Shown one piece after another: positions 1 to 9,995 of a stretch of DNA of 64,000 nucleotides. Position 1 is the stretch's first letter; every line of letters starts with the position of its first letter. Source of the DNA: Serratia liquefaciens ATCC 27592. GTDB taxonomy: Bacteria > Pseudomonadota > Gammaproteobacteria > Enterobacterales > Enterobacteriaceae. The DNA lies in assembly GCF_000422085.1 (NCBI RefSeq), contig NC_021741.1, positions 372,001 through 436,000 of the forward strand. The letters run 5' to 3'. A program made the position numbers and the translations under genes. A model generated the notes under the pieces. The model was not told where the DNA came from and made no database searches. It saw only the letters and a program-made list of their open reading frames with translations.

Positions 1-352
1 GCAGAAGCCACGCTGGCTGGTTTTCAACAAGGTTGACCTGATAGGTGAGGAAGAAGCCGCCGAGCGCGCCAAGGCGATTGCAGAAGGCATGGGCTGGGAA
101 GGCAAGTACTACATGATCTCCGCGGTGAATCGCGAAGGCGTGAATGCGTTGTGCTGGGACGTGATGAAGTTCATCAACACCCAACCGAAAGCCATGGCTA
201 TCGAAGAAAGCGCACCGGAGAAAGTCGAGTTCATGTGGGATGATTACCACCGTGAACAGATCGCTGAAGTGGAAGCTGAAGCGGAAGACGATTGGGATGA
301 TGACTGGGACGAAGATGACGACGAAGGCGTCGAAATCATTTACCAGAAATAA
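1..352 (+). CDS. obgE: GTPase ObgE/CgtA, C-terminal part (5' end outside window)
   Basis: Open from the left edge; the first complete codon starts at base 2. The fragment begins [13 protein letters not shown], which contains the G4 guanine-specificity motif NKxD of Obg GTPases, followed by the G5-like segment ISAVNREG. The last ~35 residues are strongly acidic ([14 protein letters not shown]), the typical C-terminal tail of enterobacterial ObgE. The family binds the 50S subunit and ppGpp and links ribosome assembly to growth and stress. The gene lies beside dacB/greA as in other Enterobacterales. The OBG fold and the G1-G3 motifs are outside the window. Confidence 0.95.
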   Translation, partial: QKPRWLVFNKVDLIGEEEAAERAKAIAEGMGWEGKYYMISAVNREGVNALCWDVMKFINTQPKAMAIEESAPEKVEFMWDDYHREQIAEVEAEAEDDWDDDWDEDDDEGVEIIYQK

Positions 353-366
353 TCTTGCAAAGAAAA

Positions 367-396
367 GGGCTCAGTTAAAAACTGGGCCCTTTTTTT
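367..396. terminator. Bidirectional terminator between obgE and pmrB
   Basis: A 10-bp stem (367-376 with 380-389, one G-U pair) with a 3-nt loop is followed by seven T on the + strand and preceded by AAAA, which gives a T tract on the - strand. It lies between the convergent ends of obgE and pmrB and can serve both. Confidence 0.85.
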
Positions 397-403
397 ATCG
401 GCA

Positions 404-1468
404 TTATTTGTTCAGGACATTCTCAGGTAACCAGCATTGTGCATTCAGCCCGTGGGTATCCTGGCGATTTTCCAGAGTCAGACGGCCCTGATGCAGTTGC
501 ACTATGCGGGTGACGATGTTCAGTCCCAGTCCGCTGCCGCCATAGCGTTGATCCATACGGCGGAATGCCTGAGTGAGCTCACCTTCCATTTGTTCTTTGA
601 TTCCCGGGCCTTCATCCGTCACCTGCAACTGATAGCCGGGTTTCTGCTGTGTCAGCTGCACCTGAATGCTGCTGCCTTCCGGGCTGTAGCGGTGAGCATT
701 TTCTACCAGATTACGCAGCAGCAGGCGAAGCAGGACCGGATCGCCATGCATCGGGGCCGCCGTCGGGAGCTGCCATTGCAGTTTTTGTCCGCGCTGGCGG
801 GTCAACTCCTCAAGTTCCTCTTGTAGCGGCAGGATCACGTCGCTCACCCAATCGAAACGCTGATAGTGGCCGCTGGCAAAGTCTTGTCCGGCACGCGCGA
901 GCATCAGCAATTGTTCGACGGTATGCATCAGTTGATCGATGCGGGTGATCAACGGCTTACTTTGCGGGACCCCCTGTTTTTCCATTAACTCCAGATGCAG
1001 TCGTATCCCCGCCAGTGGCGTACGTAACTCATGTGCGGCATCTGCGGTGAACAGTCGTTCCTGTTGAATGGTGTTATCCAACCGTGAGAACAGTTGGTTG
1101 AGTGTGGTGGTGACCGCCATAATTTCGAGGCTGTCTCCGCTGAGCGGCAGAGGCGTCAGGTTATCGGCGGAACGCTTCTCCAACCGTTGCTGCAGCTGAT
1201 TGAGCGGGCGAATAATCCAGCTGATAGCCCAGAATGAGGCCAGCAGGGTGACGATCATCATGATCAGCGAAGGGGCGAGCAGTGAGGCTATCGCCTCGGC
1301 GATTTCCGTATCGACACGCTCGGTACGCACCTTGGCCGACAGGGTTTCATCCACCAGGAAACTGATTTGCTCCTGGCTTTCATGCCAGAGCCAAAAGGCG
1401 CTGATTAACTGGGTGACCAACAGGATCAGCGCCAGCATCAACAACAGACGACGGCGCATGCTGATCAT
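404..1468 (-). CDS. pmrB: Sensor histidine kinase PmrB (BasS)
   Basis: 354 residues. It has a membrane segment at about 7-27, a short periplasmic loop, a second membrane segment at about 68-88, a HAMP region, the H-box FTADAAHELRTPLAG and ATPase motifs NLVENAHRYSP and DEGPGI...GGSGLGL. The periplasmic loop keeps two ExxE motifs, ESQE (30-33) and EIAE (55-58). In Salmonella PmrB these bind ferric iron. The role is to sense Fe3+, Al3+, acid or cationic peptides and to phosphorylate PmrA, which turns on lipid A modification. The first codons overlap the end of pmrA by 4 bases (ATGA), so translation is coupled. A start three codons inside (MRRRLL) is possible. Confidence 0.92.
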   Translation of the reverse strand: MISMRRRLLLMLALILLVTQLISAFWLWHESQEQISFLVDETLSAKVRTERVDTEIAEAIASLLAPSLIMMIVTLLASFWAISWIIRPLNQLQQRLEKRSADNLTPLPLSGDSLEIMAVTTTLNQLFSRLDNTIQQERLFTADAAHELRTPLAGIRLHLELMEKQGVPQSKPLITRIDQLMHTVEQLLMLARAGQDFASGHYQRFDWVSDVILPLQEELEELTRQRGQKLQWQLPTAAPMHGDPVLLRLLLRNLVENAHRYSPEGSSIQVQLTQQKPGYQLQVTDEGPGIKEQMEGELTQAFRRMDQRYGGSGLGLNIVTRIVQLHQGRLTLENRQDTHGLNAQCWLPENVLNK

Positions 1469-2130
1469 GATGAGGATTCCAGACGATAGCCAATGCCACG
1501 AACGGTACGGATGCGGTCCTTGCCCAATTTACGACGCAGGTTATGGATATGCACTTCCAGCGTATTGGAGCCTAAATCATCCTGCCAGGTATAGAGATCC
1601 TGCTGCAACAGCTCGCGATTAACCGTTTGACCGGCGCGCATCATCAGGCGGGAGAGGATGGCGAATTCTTTCGGCGTCACCTCCACCGGCTGCTGCTGAA
1701 CATAAACCTGCTGGCTGGAGAGATTGAGCTGGAGATCGTCCAACTGAATAAGATTGTCGCTGTGGCCCTGATAGCGGCGGATCAGGGCGCGCACGCGCGC
1801 CTGTAGTTCAACTAACGCGAAGGGCTTGACCAGGTAATCGTCAGCACCGGCGTCCAGCCCGTCGACCCGGTCTTCCAGTGCGTCACGGGCGGTCAAAATC
1901 AGCACCGGCAGGTCGACTTGCTGGCGGCGCCACTGCCGCAGCAGGCTGGCACCATCCATGTCGGGCAAGCCCAGATCGAGGATAATCATGCTGTATTGGC
2001 TGGTGATGAGCAGAGCATTGGCCTCCGCTGCCGTGGCGGCGCAGTCACAGGCATAGCCTTCCCCGGCTAATGCCAGTGCCAACCCTTGTTGCAGCAGCTC
2101 ATCGTCTTCCACAATCAGCAGTTTCATCAT
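1465..2130 (-). CDS. pmrA: Response regulator PmrA (BasR)
   Basis: 221 residues, OmpR/PhoB class. Receiver domain (about 1-115) with the acidic pair D9-D10, phospho-acceptor D52 in ILDLGLPDMDG, and the conserved lysine in DYLVKPF. The C-terminal winged helix (about 125-221) carries the signature EVHIHNLRRKLGKDRIRTVRGIGYRL. It is the partner of PmrB and regulates lipid A aminoarabinose and phosphoethanolamine genes. The ATG at 2127 would match the usual enterobacterial start and is one codon shorter. Only 5 bases separate its start from the dacB stop, so it is probably co-transcribed from the dacB side. Confidence 0.93.
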   Translation of the reverse strand: MMKLLIVEDDELLQQGLALALAGEGYACDCAATAAEANALLITSQYSMIILDLGLPDMDGASLLRQWRRQQVDLPVLILTARDALEDRVDGLDAGADDYLVKPFALVELQARVRALIRRYQGHSDNLIQLDDLQLNLSSQQVYVQQQPVEVTPKEFAILSRLMMRAGQTVNRELLQQDLYTWQDDLGSNTLEVHIHNLRRKLGKDRIRTVRGIGYRLESSS

Positions 2131-2135
2131 AACCC

Positions 2136-3569
2136 TCAGTTATTCTGATAAATATCCCGGTACAGGCGGCTTTCGAAACGAACCAGTGGCGCTCGACGCT
2201 GCTTTTGATCTTCCGGCGGTACGGCATAGCCTGAAAGATACTGTACGAAGGCAAAACGCTGGCCGCTGGCGGTAGTGATAAATCCGGCCAGGTTATATAC
2301 GCCCTGTAGCGCACCGGTTTTGGCGGACACCTTGCCATCAACACCGGCTTCGTGCAGCCCGCCACGGTAGCGCAGCGTTCCGTCGTAACCGGACAGCGGC
2401 AGCATCGAAATAAAGTTCAGCTCGCTGTCATGCTGCGCAATGTATTGCAGCGCCTGCATCATGGTCGCCGGAGCCAGCAGGTTATGGCGTGAAAGGCCTG
2501 AGCCGTCTACCACGATGCTGTTGCCCAAATCCACGCCGGCCTTCTGACGCAGCACCTGACGCACGGCGTCAGCGCCGGCACGCCAGGTACCCGGAACGCC
2601 AAAACGTTCATGACCGATGGTGCGGAAGACGGTATCGGCAATCATGTTGTCCGATTTCTTCAGCATAATCTTCAGCAATTCGTGCAACGGCGCTGATTGA
2701 GTCTGGGCGATCACCGTGCCTTTCAGGCCCGGCTGTGTCTGGCGCTTCAGGTGTCCGTCGATCTGGATACCGGCCTGGGTCAGCTCATCTTTCAGGATCG
2801 CCCCGGCATAGCTGGCACCATCCTGAATGGCGAAGGCCAGCGGCAGGGGATCGCTGCGTTGGGTCAGGCAACCGGTCAGGGTAAAGCGGTTCAATTCGCC
2901 CGGCACCACATCCAGCTCGCAGTATTGGGCATCCGCAGACCCTTTCGCCAACGTGCGAACCTGGCTAAACATATTGACCGGATAATAGGAGGCCACGCGA
3001 ATAAAGGCCATATCGCCCGGATTGGGGGCGCTGTACAGCGACACCGAGAAACAGTTGCGGTCGACTATCGCCGCCGCCGGCGGTGCGCTGAAACACTGCG
3101 TCAGGTCGTTCCACGGCCAGCCGGGGGCTTTGTCATGGCTGGCGAATACCGAGGTATCGACCAGCACATCGCCGGTAATCTGGCGCACGCCCTGTTTTTT
3201 CAGGATCGCCACCATGTTGCGCAGGCTCTGGCGCTTAAAGGTCGGATCGCCGCCAAAGCGGGCAATCAGGTTGCCGCGCAGCACGCCGTCGCTGATGTCG
3301 CCCTGGCTCTCCAGCGTGGTGGTGAAGCGATAGTCTGGGCCGAGCTGCAACAAGGCAGCTAAAGCGGTCAGTACTTTTTGGGTACTGGCCGGCAACGCCA
3401 TTTGCTGAGAGTGATAATCGATGGTCGGAGCGCTAGCGCCGATCTTCTGAACTACCAGGGCAAGGTTGGCCCCATCAGGCAAATATTGTGTGTAATCTTC
3501 AACCGGGGCCGCATTCGCATTCAGAACAAATGCGCAAGCCAATGCACTGACAATTCGTGAAAAACGCAT
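2136..3569 (-). CDS. dacB: D-alanyl-D-alanine carboxypeptidase/endopeptidase PBP4
   Basis: 477 residues, equal to the usual PBP4 length. An N-terminal signal peptide (hydrophobic, ending near LNANAAP) sends it to the periplasm. The serine-hydrolase motifs are in place: SxxK at S62-K65 (ASTQK), SDN in LKKSDNMIADT and KTG in SAKTGALQG. It belongs to peptidase family S13. It trims and cross-cleaves peptidoglycan DD-peptide bonds and takes part in muropeptide recycling and beta-lactamase induction. It is transcribed away from greA and runs directly into pmrA, which suggests a dacB-pmrA-pmrB transcript. Confidence 0.96.
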   Translation of the reverse strand: MRFSRIVSALACAFVLNANAAPVEDYTQYLPDGANLALVVQKIGASAPTIDYHSQQMALPASTQKVLTALAALLQLGPDYRFTTTLESQGDISDGVLRGNLIARFGGDPTFKRQSLRNMVAILKKQGVRQITGDVLVDTSVFASHDKAPGWPWNDLTQCFSAPPAAAIVDRNCFSVSLYSAPNPGDMAFIRVASYYPVNMFSQVRTLAKGSADAQYCELDVVPGELNRFTLTGCLTQRSDPLPLAFAIQDGASYAGAILKDELTQAGIQIDGHLKRQTQPGLKGTVIAQTQSAPLHELLKIMLKKSDNMIADTVFRTIGHERFGVPGTWRAGADAVRQVLRQKAGVDLGNSIVVDGSGLSRHNLLAPATMMQALQYIAQHDSELNFISMLPLSGYDGTLRYRGGLHEAGVDGKVSAKTGALQGVYNLAGFITTASGQRFAFVQYLSGYAVPPEDQKQRRAPLVRFESRLYRDIYQNN

Positions 3570-3634
3570 AATCTCGGGATAACAGCTGGATAACGTGCCG
3601 TCATACTACGGTGCATTCAGGGAAAAAGTAAACG

Positions 3635-3663
3635 ATGACCCTCAAGGAACTCTAGGCTAAAAT
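3635..3663 (+). promoter_or_regulatory. Likely sigma70 promoter of greA
   Basis: A -35-like ATGACC (3635-3640) and -10 TAAAAT (3658-3663) are separated by 17 bp. The predicted start near 3670 places the leader hairpin about 20 nt into the transcript, as in the E. coli greA leader. Prediction by pattern only. Confidence 0.5.
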
Positions 3664-3669
3664 GCGTAT

Positions 3670-3726
3670 CAAAATGCAAAATCGATCCTGACTTGGGCAA
3701 GGGTTCCGAGTCAGGCTTCTTTTGTT
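3670..3726 (+). ncRNA. greA leader attenuator (GraL-like)
   Basis: Upstream of greA, a perfect 7-bp inverted repeat (CCTGACT at 3687-3693, AGTCAGG at 3709-3715) is followed by the T-rich stretch CTTCTTTTGTTT. This is a rho-independent terminator about 110 bp before the greA start. In E. coli the greA leader makes short GraL RNAs by termination at such a site, and the position here matches. The RNA start at about 3670 is inferred from the promoter. Confidence 0.65.
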
Positions 3727-3825
3727 TATCGCCTGGAGGCGGGGGGCACGTACCCACCGTTTTTTCATACGAACACGTCAGGATGACGGCTATTTGAACA
3801 GGAAAGATTTAGAGGTATTTATACT

Positions 3826-4302
3826 ATGAAACAGATTCCGATGACCTTGTTTGGCGCTGAAAAACTGCGCGAAGAACTCGAATATTTGAAAGGCGTGCGC
3901 CGTCCGAAAATCATTGCGGACATCGCTGACGCCCGTGAACACGGCGATTTGAAAGAAAACGCAGAGTACCATGCGGCGCGTGAGCAGCAGGGATTCTGTG
4001 AAGGACGTATCCAGGAAATTGAAGCCAAGCTGTCGAACGCGCAGGTGATCGATATCACCAAGATGCCAAACAATGGCCGCGTGATTTTTGGCGCTACCGT
4101 ATCGGTGCTGAACCTGGATAGCGAAGAAGAAGTGACCTACCGTATCGTTGGCGACGACGAAGCTGATTTCAAGAAAAATCTGATTTCTGTCAATTCGCCT
4201 ATGGCACGTGGCCTGATCGGCAAAGAACAAGATGATGTGGTTGTGATAAAAACCCCGGGTGGCGATGTCGATTATGAGATCTTGAAGGTTGAATATCTCT
4301 GA
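3826..4302 (+). CDS. greA: Transcript cleavage factor GreA
   Basis: 158 residues, the normal length. The N-terminal coiled-coil hairpin (1-75) carries the tip acidic residues D41 and E44 in DLKENAEY, which enter the RNA polymerase secondary channel and stimulate cleavage of backtracked RNA. The C-terminal FKBP-like domain (80-158) ends with the conserved [27 protein letters not shown] region, here read in separate pieces. Translation begins at ATG 3826 after AGAGG. It has its own leader attenuator and is followed by a double terminator shared with yhbY. Confidence 0.97.
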   Translation: MKQIPMTLFGAEKLREELEYLKGVRRPKIIADIADAREHGDLKENAEYHAAREQQGFCEGRIQEIEAKLSNAQVIDITKMPNNGRVIFGATVSVLNLDSEEEVTYRIVGDDEADFKKNLISVNSPMARGLIGKEQDDVVVIKTPGGDVDYEILKVEYL

Positions 4303-4350
4303 TCACCTTCCAATCGTGCAGAAAATCGCCAGGGTTTTGTAAAGAAAGGA

Positions 4351-4399
4351 AAAAGGCCGCGTGCGGCCTTTTATCTGAATCAGGTGCATGGCACCTTTT
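4351..4399. terminator. Double convergent terminator greA/yhbY
   Basis: Hairpin 1 is AAAAGGCCGCGTGCGGCCTTTT (arms AAAAGGCCGC 4351-4360 and GCGGCCTTTT 4363-4372), symmetric and so usable on both strands. Hairpin 2 is GGTGC-ATG-GCACC (4383-4395) followed by TTTT. Both lie between the ends of greA (+) and yhbY (-). Confidence 0.8.
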
Positions 4400-4416
4400 C
4401 GTTAACCCAATGCTTA

Positions 4417-4710
4417 TTAACGCGGTAGACTGATCTTGCGCTCTTTAGACGGGCGGTAAAGAATAAGCGTACTACCGATGACTTGCACATTGCAGGCACC
4501 CGTTTCGCGCACGATAGCGTCGGCGATCAGGGTTTTGGTTTCGCGATCTTCAGCAGCGATTTTTACCTTGATCAGCTCATGATGCTCCAGAGCCTGTTCA
4601 ATTTCAGCCAGCACCCCTTCGGTGAGACCGTTATTACCCAGCATGACAACCGGTTTTAACGGATGCGCCAGGCCTTTCAGGTGCTGTTTTTGTTTATTAT
4701 TCAGATTCAT
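4417..4710 (-). CDS. yhbY: CRM-domain RNA-binding protein YhbY
   Basis: 97 residues, one CRM domain covering nearly the whole protein. The GxxG-type loop lies in VVMLGNNGLTEGV, and the N-terminus is basic (NNKQKQHLKGLAH). The family associates with the pre-50S ribosome and may help 23S rRNA maturation; a precise role is not settled. It is divergent from rlmE, whose product methylates 23S rRNA, so the two share a control region at 4711-4854. Confidence 0.95.
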   Translation of the reverse strand: MNLNNKQKQHLKGLAHPLKPVVMLGNNGLTEGVLAEIEQALEHHELIKVKIAAEDRETKTLIADAIVRETGACNVQVIGSTLILYRPSKERKISLPR

Positions 4711-4854
4711 TGTCTTTTTTGCTTAAGTTGGGATTGAAAACGGTACATTCTACCGCCATCTCATGTATATCACCAAATCGGTCTTCATCGGTGTGAGTCT
4801 ACATGAGCTGCGAACCTGACATTAAGACTCTTTTTATGATAGTTGGAAAACGAG

Positions 4855-5484
4855 ATGGCTAATAAAAAGCGTTCTGCTAGCTCCAGTCGCTGGTTACAAG
4901 AACACTTTAGCGATAAATATGTGCAACAGGCGCAGAAAAAAGGGCTACGTTCGCGCGCCTGGTTTAAACTTGATGAAATACAGCAGAGTGACAAACTGTT
5001 TAAACCTGGCATGACCGTAGTAGATTTAGGTGCGGCGCCGGGTGGTTGGTCGCAGTATGTCGTGACCCAGATTGGCGGTTCCGGCCGCATCATCGCCTGT
5101 GATATTTTGCCAATGGATCCTATCGTTGGCGTCGATTTCCTTCAGGGCGATTTTCGTGATGAACTGGTGCTCAAGGCTCTGTTGGAACGTGTAGGTGAAA
5201 GTAAGGTTCAGGTGGTCATGTCTGACATGGCCCCGAATATGAGTGGCACTCCGGCCGTCGATATTCCAAGATCGATGTATCTGGTGGAATTAGCACTGGG
5301 AATGTGTCGTGATGTCCTCGCACCAGGCGGAAGTTTCCTGGTGAAGGTGTTCCAGGGAGATGGCTTTGACGAGTACCTACGGGAAATTCGCTCCCTGTTT
5401 ACGAAGGTTAAGATTCGTAAGCCAGACGCTTCCCGCGCACGTTCGCGCGAAGTGTACATTGTAGCGACAGGGCGCAAGCTGTAG
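4855..5484 (+). CDS. rlmE: 23S rRNA 2'-O-uridine methyltransferase RlmE (FtsJ)
   Basis: Starting at ATG 4855 gives 209 residues ([11 protein letters not shown]...), the E. coli length; an upstream in-frame TTG at 4843 is less likely. The protein methylates U2552 in the A loop of 23S rRNA on the 50S subunit. The SAM-binding motif is [14 protein letters not shown], and the catalytic K-D-K-E set is visible as K38 (AWFKLDE), D124 ([11 protein letters not shown]), K164 (FLVKVFQG) and E199 (SREVYIV). It is a heat-shock gene in E. coli and is followed after 47 bp by ftsH, so the pair is likely one operon. Confidence 0.97.
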   Translation: MANKKRSASSSRWLQEHFSDKYVQQAQKKGLRSRAWFKLDEIQQSDKLFKPGMTVVDLGAAPGGWSQYVVTQIGGSGRIIACDILPMDPIVGVDFLQGDFRDELVLKALLERVGESKVQVVMSDMAPNMSGTPAVDIPRSMYLVELALGMCRDVLAPGGSFLVKVFQGDGFDEYLREIRSLFTKVKIRKPDASRARSREVYIVATGRKL

Positions 5485-5531
5485 TACCCTAACGCTGTTT
5501 GTTAACACAGTTGTAATATGAGGTTAATCCC

Positions 5532-7472
5532 TTGAGTGACATGGCGAAAAACCTAATTCTCTGGTTAGTCATCGCGGTAGTGTTGATGTCTGTATTCCAG
5601 AGCTTTGGGCCCAGCGAGTCGAATGGCCGTAGGGTGGATTACTCTACCTTCATGTCCGAACTGACCCAAGATCAGGTTCGCGAAGCGCGAATCAATGGAC
5701 GTGAAATTAACGTTACCAAGAAAGACAGTAACAAATACACGACCTACATCCCTGTCAACGATCCTAAGTTGCTGGATACGTTGTTGACCAAGAATGTGAA
5801 AGTGGTTGGTGAACCGCCTGAAGAGCCGAGTTTGCTGGCTTCTATCTTTATTTCATGGTTCCCGATGCTGTTGCTGATCGGGGTCTGGATCTTCTTCATG
5901 CGTCAAATGCAGGGCGGCGGCGGCAAGGGCGCGATGTCCTTCGGCAAGAGCAAGGCCCGCATGCTGACGGAAGACCAGATCAAAACCACTTTTGCTGACG
6001 TTGCTGGCTGTGACGAAGCGAAAGACGAAGTAAGCGAATTGGTGGAATACCTGCGCGAGCCGAGCCGTTTCCAGAAGCTGGGCGGCAAGATCCCGAAAGG
6101 CGTGCTGATGGTTGGCCCGCCGGGGACAGGTAAAACCCTGCTGGCGAAAGCTATCGCCGGTGAGGCGAAAGTGCCGTTCTTCACCATTTCCGGTTCTGAC
6201 TTCGTGGAAATGTTTGTGGGTGTCGGTGCTTCCCGTGTGCGTGACATGTTCGAGCAGGCGAAGAAAGCGGCACCGTGCATCATCTTTATCGATGAAATCG
6301 ATGCCGTCGGTCGCCAGCGTGGTGCCGGCCTGGGCGGCGGTCATGACGAACGTGAGCAGACGCTGAACCAGATGCTGGTTGAGATGGACGGCTTTGAAGG
6401 CAACGAAGGTATCATCGTTATCGCTGCGACCAACCGTCCAGACGTGCTTGACCCGGCGTTGCTGCGTCCAGGCCGTTTCGACCGCCAGGTTGTGGTGGGC
6501 TTGCCGGACGTGCGTGGTCGTGAGCAGATCCTGAAAGTGCATTCACGCCGCGTGCCACTGGCACCCGATGTTGATGCTTCTGTACTGGCTCGTGGTACGC
6601 CGGGCTTCTCCGGTGCTGACCTGGCCAACCTGGTTAACGAAGCTGCCCTGTTTGCCGCACGTGGCAACAAACGTGTTGTGTCGATGGTGGAGTTCGAAAA
6701 AGCCAAAGACAAGATCATGATGGGTGCAGAACGTCGCTCCATGGTGATGACCGAAGCGCAGAAAGAGTCGACCGCGTATCACGAAGCTGGCCACGCCATT
6801 ATTGGTCGCCTGGTTCCTGAGCACGATCCGGTGCATAAGGTCACGATTATTCCTCGTGGCCGTGCGTTGGGTGTGACCTTCTTCCTGCCGGAAGGGGATG
6901 CGATCAGCGCCAGCCGTCAGAAGCTGGAAAGCCAAATCTCTACTCTGTACGGCGGTCGTCTGGCTGAAGAGATCATTTACGGACCGGAAAAAGTCTCTAC
7001 CGGTGCCTCGAACGACATTAAAGTGGCGACCTCGATTGCACGCAACATGGTGACCCAATGGGGCTTCTCCGAGAAGCTGGGGCCATTGCTGTATGCGGAA
7101 GAAGAGGGCGAAGTGTTCCTGGGCCGTTCAGTGGCCAAGGCGAAGCACATGTCGGACGAAACCGCGCGCATTATCGACCAGGAAGTTAAATCCCTGATTG
7201 AACGTAACTATGTGCGAGCGCGTTCGCTGTTGATGGAAAACATGGACATCCTGCATTCAATGAAGGACGCCCTGATGAAGTACGAAACCATCGACGCGCC
7301 GCAGATTGACGATCTGATGAACCGCAAAGACGTGCGTCCGCCAGCGGGTTGGGACGATGTGGGCAAGGGCAGCAATTCCGACAACGGTGGCACACCAAAA
7401 GCCCCGACGCCGGTTGATGAACCGCGCACACCAAACCCAGGCAATACCATGTCTGAACAGCTAGACAAGTAA
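5532..7472 (+). CDS. ftsH: ATP-dependent zinc metalloprotease FtsH (HflB)
   Basis: 646 residues from TTG 5532, which has GAGG 8 bases upstream; the ATG at 5541 (MAKNLIL) gives the 643-residue form that matches the usual annotation. Two membrane segments (about 8-25 and 100-122) flank a periplasmic domain. The AAA module has Walker A GPPGTGKT, Walker B IIFIDEID and the SRH region [19 protein letters not shown]. The protease has the zinc motif HEAGH. FtsH degrades membrane and regulatory proteins such as sigma32, LpxC and SecY. It is followed directly by a strong terminator. Confidence 0.98.
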   Translation: MSDMAKNLILWLVIAVVLMSVFQSFGPSESNGRRVDYSTFMSELTQDQVREARINGREINVTKKDSNKYTTYIPVNDPKLLDTLLTKNVKVVGEPPEEPSLLASIFISWFPMLLLIGVWIFFMRQMQGGGGKGAMSFGKSKARMLTEDQIKTTFADVAGCDEAKDEVSELVEYLREPSRFQKLGGKIPKGVLMVGPPGTGKTLLAKAIAGEAKVPFFTISGSDFVEMFVGVGASRVRDMFEQAKKAAPCIIFIDEIDAVGRQRGAGLGGGHDEREQTLNQMLVEMDGFEGNEGIIVIAATNRPDVLDPALLRPGRFDRQVVVGLPDVRGREQILKVHSRRVPLAPDVDASVLARGTPGFSGADLANLVNEAALFAARGNKRVVSMVEFEKAKDKIMMGAERRSMVMTEAQKESTAYHEAGHAIIGRLVPEHDPVHKVTIIPRGRALGVTFFLPEGDAISASRQKLESQISTLYGGRLAEEIIYGPEKVSTGASNDIKVATSIARNMVTQWGFSEKLGPLLYAEEEGEVFLGRSVAKAKHMSDETARIIDQEVKSLIERNYVRARSLLMENMDILHSMKDALMKYETIDAPQIDDLMNRKDVRPPAGWDDVGKGSNSDNGGTPKAPTPVDEPRTPNPGNTMSEQLDK

Positions 7473-7496
7473 CTTTGGCTGTGTAATAACATCGAA

Positions 7497-7518
7497 CCCC
7501 GGCATGCCGGGGTTTTTT
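7497..7518 (+). terminator. Terminator after ftsH
   Basis: Perfect palindrome CCCCGGCATGCCGGGG (7497-7512) followed by six T. Good rho-independent terminator. folP begins 46 bp further on and so needs its own promoter or read-through. Confidence 0.9.
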
Positions 7519-7564
7519 ATTGCCCGGCGGGCAGTGAACCAGGCAACAGTAAGGTGGATTAGCA

Positions 7565-8398
7565 ATGCAGTTAACCGTGCGAGACATGACTCTCGATCTT
7601 TCCCATCCGCGGGTGATGGGGATCCTCAACGTGACCCCGGATTCTTTTTCTGACGGCGGCCAGCACAACCAGCTTAATCAGGCTTTGCTGCACGCGCATG
7701 CGCTGATTTCGGCCGGTGCGACCATGATTGATGTGGGCGGCGAGTCGACCAGACCGGGAGCGGCTGAGGTCAGCGAAGACGAAGAGATCGCGCGCGTAGT
7801 CCCCGTCGTTGAAGCCATTGCCCGGCGTTTTGAAGTTTTTATCTCGGTAGATACTTCGAAAGCAGGGGTGATCCGCGAGTCGGCTCAGGCCGGTGCGCAC
7901 CTGATCAACGACGTTCGTTCATTGCAGGAGCCGGGCGCATTGGCCGCTGCGGCGGAAAGCGGGTTGCCAGTGTGCCTGATGCACATGCAGGGTGAGCCAC
8001 GAACCATGCAGCAGGCACCGCACTACGACGATCTGATTGGCGATGTGAACGCCTTTTTTCAGCATCATATAGAACGCTGTAATGCCGCCGGCATTACAAA
8101 TCAGAAATTGCTGCTCGACCCCGGGTTCGGTTTCGGTAAGAATTTAGCGCACAATTATCAGCTTCTGGCCAGATTGTCTGAGTTTCATCACTTCGGCCTG
8201 CCGCTTTTGGTGGGAATGTCGCGTAAGTCGATGATTGGGCAACTGCTGAATGTCCCACCTGATCAGCGGGTTATCGGCAGCGTAGCCTGTGCGGTTATCG
8301 CCGCTATGCAGGGAGCGCAGATTGTCAGAGTGCATGACGTTAAAGAAACCGTCGAGGCGATGCGTGTCGTCGAGGCAACCATTTCAGCTAAGGGATGA
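7565..8398 (+). CDS. folP: Dihydropteroate synthase
   Basis: 277 residues. TIM-barrel enzyme of folate synthesis: it condenses 6-hydroxymethyl-7,8-dihydropterin diphosphate with p-aminobenzoate and is the sulfonamide target. Visible signatures are [14 protein letters not shown] (residues ~19-32), [13 protein letters not shown] (~57-69), LINDVRS (~114-120), [10 protein letters not shown] (~183-192) and the C-terminal [13 protein letters not shown]. It starts at ATG 7565 after AAGGTGG and ends 7 bases before glmM, so translation is probably linked. Confidence 0.97.
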   Translation: MQLTVRDMTLDLSHPRVMGILNVTPDSFSDGGQHNQLNQALLHAHALISAGATMIDVGGESTRPGAAEVSEDEEIARVVPVVEAIARRFEVFISVDTSKAGVIRESAQAGAHLINDVRSLQEPGALAAAAESGLPVCLMHMQGEPRTMQQAPHYDDLIGDVNAFFQHHIERCNAAGITNQKLLLDPGFGFGKNLAHNYQLLARLSEFHHFGLPLLVGMSRKSMIGQLLNVPPDQRVIGSVACAVIAAMQGAQIVRVHDVKETVEAMRVVEATISAKG

Positions 8399-8405
8399 TA
8401 GAGAC

Positions 8406-9743
8406 ATGAGCGAGCGCAAATATTTTGGTACCGACGGCATTCGTGGCAAGGTCGGTGAGAGTCCTATTACCCCTGATTTCGTTCTGAAACTGGGCTGGGC
8501 GGCGGGCAAGGTGCTGGCACGCCACGGTTCTCGTAAAATTATTATCGGCAAAGACACTCGTATCTCAGGTTACATGCTTGAGTCGGCATTGGAAGCCGGT
8601 CTTGCCGCGGCGGGGCTGTCTGCTTCCTTCACGGGGCCTATGCCGACGCCAGCGGTAGCCTATCTGACGCGTACCTTCCGTGCGGAAGCCGGTATTGTGA
8701 TCTCCGCTTCTCATAACCCGTTTTACGACAACGGCATTAAATTCTTCTCCATTGATGGCGCGAAGCTGCCGGATCATGTGGAAGAAGCCATTGAAGCTGA
8801 AATGGAAAAACCGCTGACCTGCGTAGAATCTTCCGAACTGGGTAAAGCGAGCCGGATCATTGATGCTGCCGGCCGTTACATCGAATTCTGTAAAGGCACC
8901 TTCCCGAGCGAACTGAGCCTGAAAGGCCTGAAAATTGTGGTGGACTGCGCCAACGGCGCGACCTATCACATTGCGCCGAGCGTGCTGCGTGAACTGGGTG
9001 CCACGGTGATTGCCATCGGCGTTGAACCGGATGGCATGAACATCAATGAAAAATGCGGTGCAACAGACGTTCGCCAACTGCAAGAGCGCGTGCTGCAGGA
9101 GAAAGCGCACGTCGGTCTGGCATTTGACGGCGACGGTGACCGGGTGATGATGGTTGATCACCTTGGCCACAAGGTCGACGGCGACCAGATCCTTTATATC
9201 ATCGCCCGCGAAGGGTTGCGTCAGGGCCAACTGCGCGGTGGCGCGGTAGGCACGCTGATGAGCAATATGGGGCTCGAACTGGCACTTAAGCAGTTGGGCA
9301 TTCCCTTTGCTCGAGCCAAAGTCGGCGATCGCTATGTACTGGAGAAGCTGCAGGAACTGGGATGGCGCATTGGTGCGGAGAACTCCGGCCATGTAATCCT
9401 GCTGGATAAAACTACCACCGGTGACGGCATCGTTGCCGGTCTGCAGGTACTGACGGCGATGGTCCGCAACAACATGAGCCTGCACGACCTGTGCAGCGGC
9501 ATGAAATTACTGCCGCAGATCCTGGTCAACGTGCGTTTTGTCGGCGAGCACAACCCGCTGGAATCAGAAGAGGTGCGTAAAATCACCGAGCAGGTCGAGG
9601 CTGAACTGGCCGGCCGCGGCCGCGTGCTGCTACGTAAATCCGGTACCGAGCCGCTGATCCGCGTGATGGTGGAAGGCGAGGACGAGCAGCAAGTGACGGC
9701 ATTGGCACATCGCATTGCCGACGCGGTGAAATCTGCGGGCTAA
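8406..9743 (+). CDS. glmM: Phosphoglucosamine mutase
   Basis: 445 residues from ATG 8406, the same as E. coli GlmM; longer in-frame readings run into folP and are not credible. It interconverts glucosamine-6-P and glucosamine-1-P for UDP-GlcNAc, and so feeds peptidoglycan and LPS. Motifs: phosphoserine loop [17 protein letters not shown] with S102, metal site DGDGDR, sugar-binding GAENSGHV, and phosphate-binding [15 protein letters not shown] near the C-terminus. It forms an operon with folP. Confidence 0.97.
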   Translation: MSERKYFGTDGIRGKVGESPITPDFVLKLGWAAGKVLARHGSRKIIIGKDTRISGYMLESALEAGLAAAGLSASFTGPMPTPAVAYLTRTFRAEAGIVISASHNPFYDNGIKFFSIDGAKLPDHVEEAIEAEMEKPLTCVESSELGKASRIIDAAGRYIEFCKGTFPSELSLKGLKIVVDCANGATYHIAPSVLRELGATVIAIGVEPDGMNINEKCGATDVRQLQERVLQEKAHVGLAFDGDGDRVMMVDHLGHKVDGDQILYIIAREGLRQGQLRGGAVGTLMSNMGLELALKQLGIPFARAKVGDRYVLEKLQELGWRIGAENSGHVILLDKTTTGDGIVAGLQVLTAMVRNNMSLHDLCSGMKLLPQILVNVRFVGEHNPLESEEVRKITEQVEAELAGRGRVLLRKSGTEPLIRVMVEGEDEQQVTALAHRIADAVKSAG

Positions 9744-9995
9744 CGCTTTTTTGATCGGTCCGGGGGCAACCGCTGCCCTCGGAAATCACAGCCTGCGAAT
9801 TTTATTGGCGTTTTTTTCCGCAAACGCGCCGGTGGCTGCAAATTGCCCTTGCGTGGTTTGGCGCCTTTGGTTAGTATTCACACCCGCTTCAGTGGGCAGT
9901 TTGATATAACGCCTGCGACTTCTTAATAGAATTAGAAGCCTTTGGGGTGTGAAGCATTTGGCACGCGGTGAAGCCGCAAGGATACGGGTACAACT

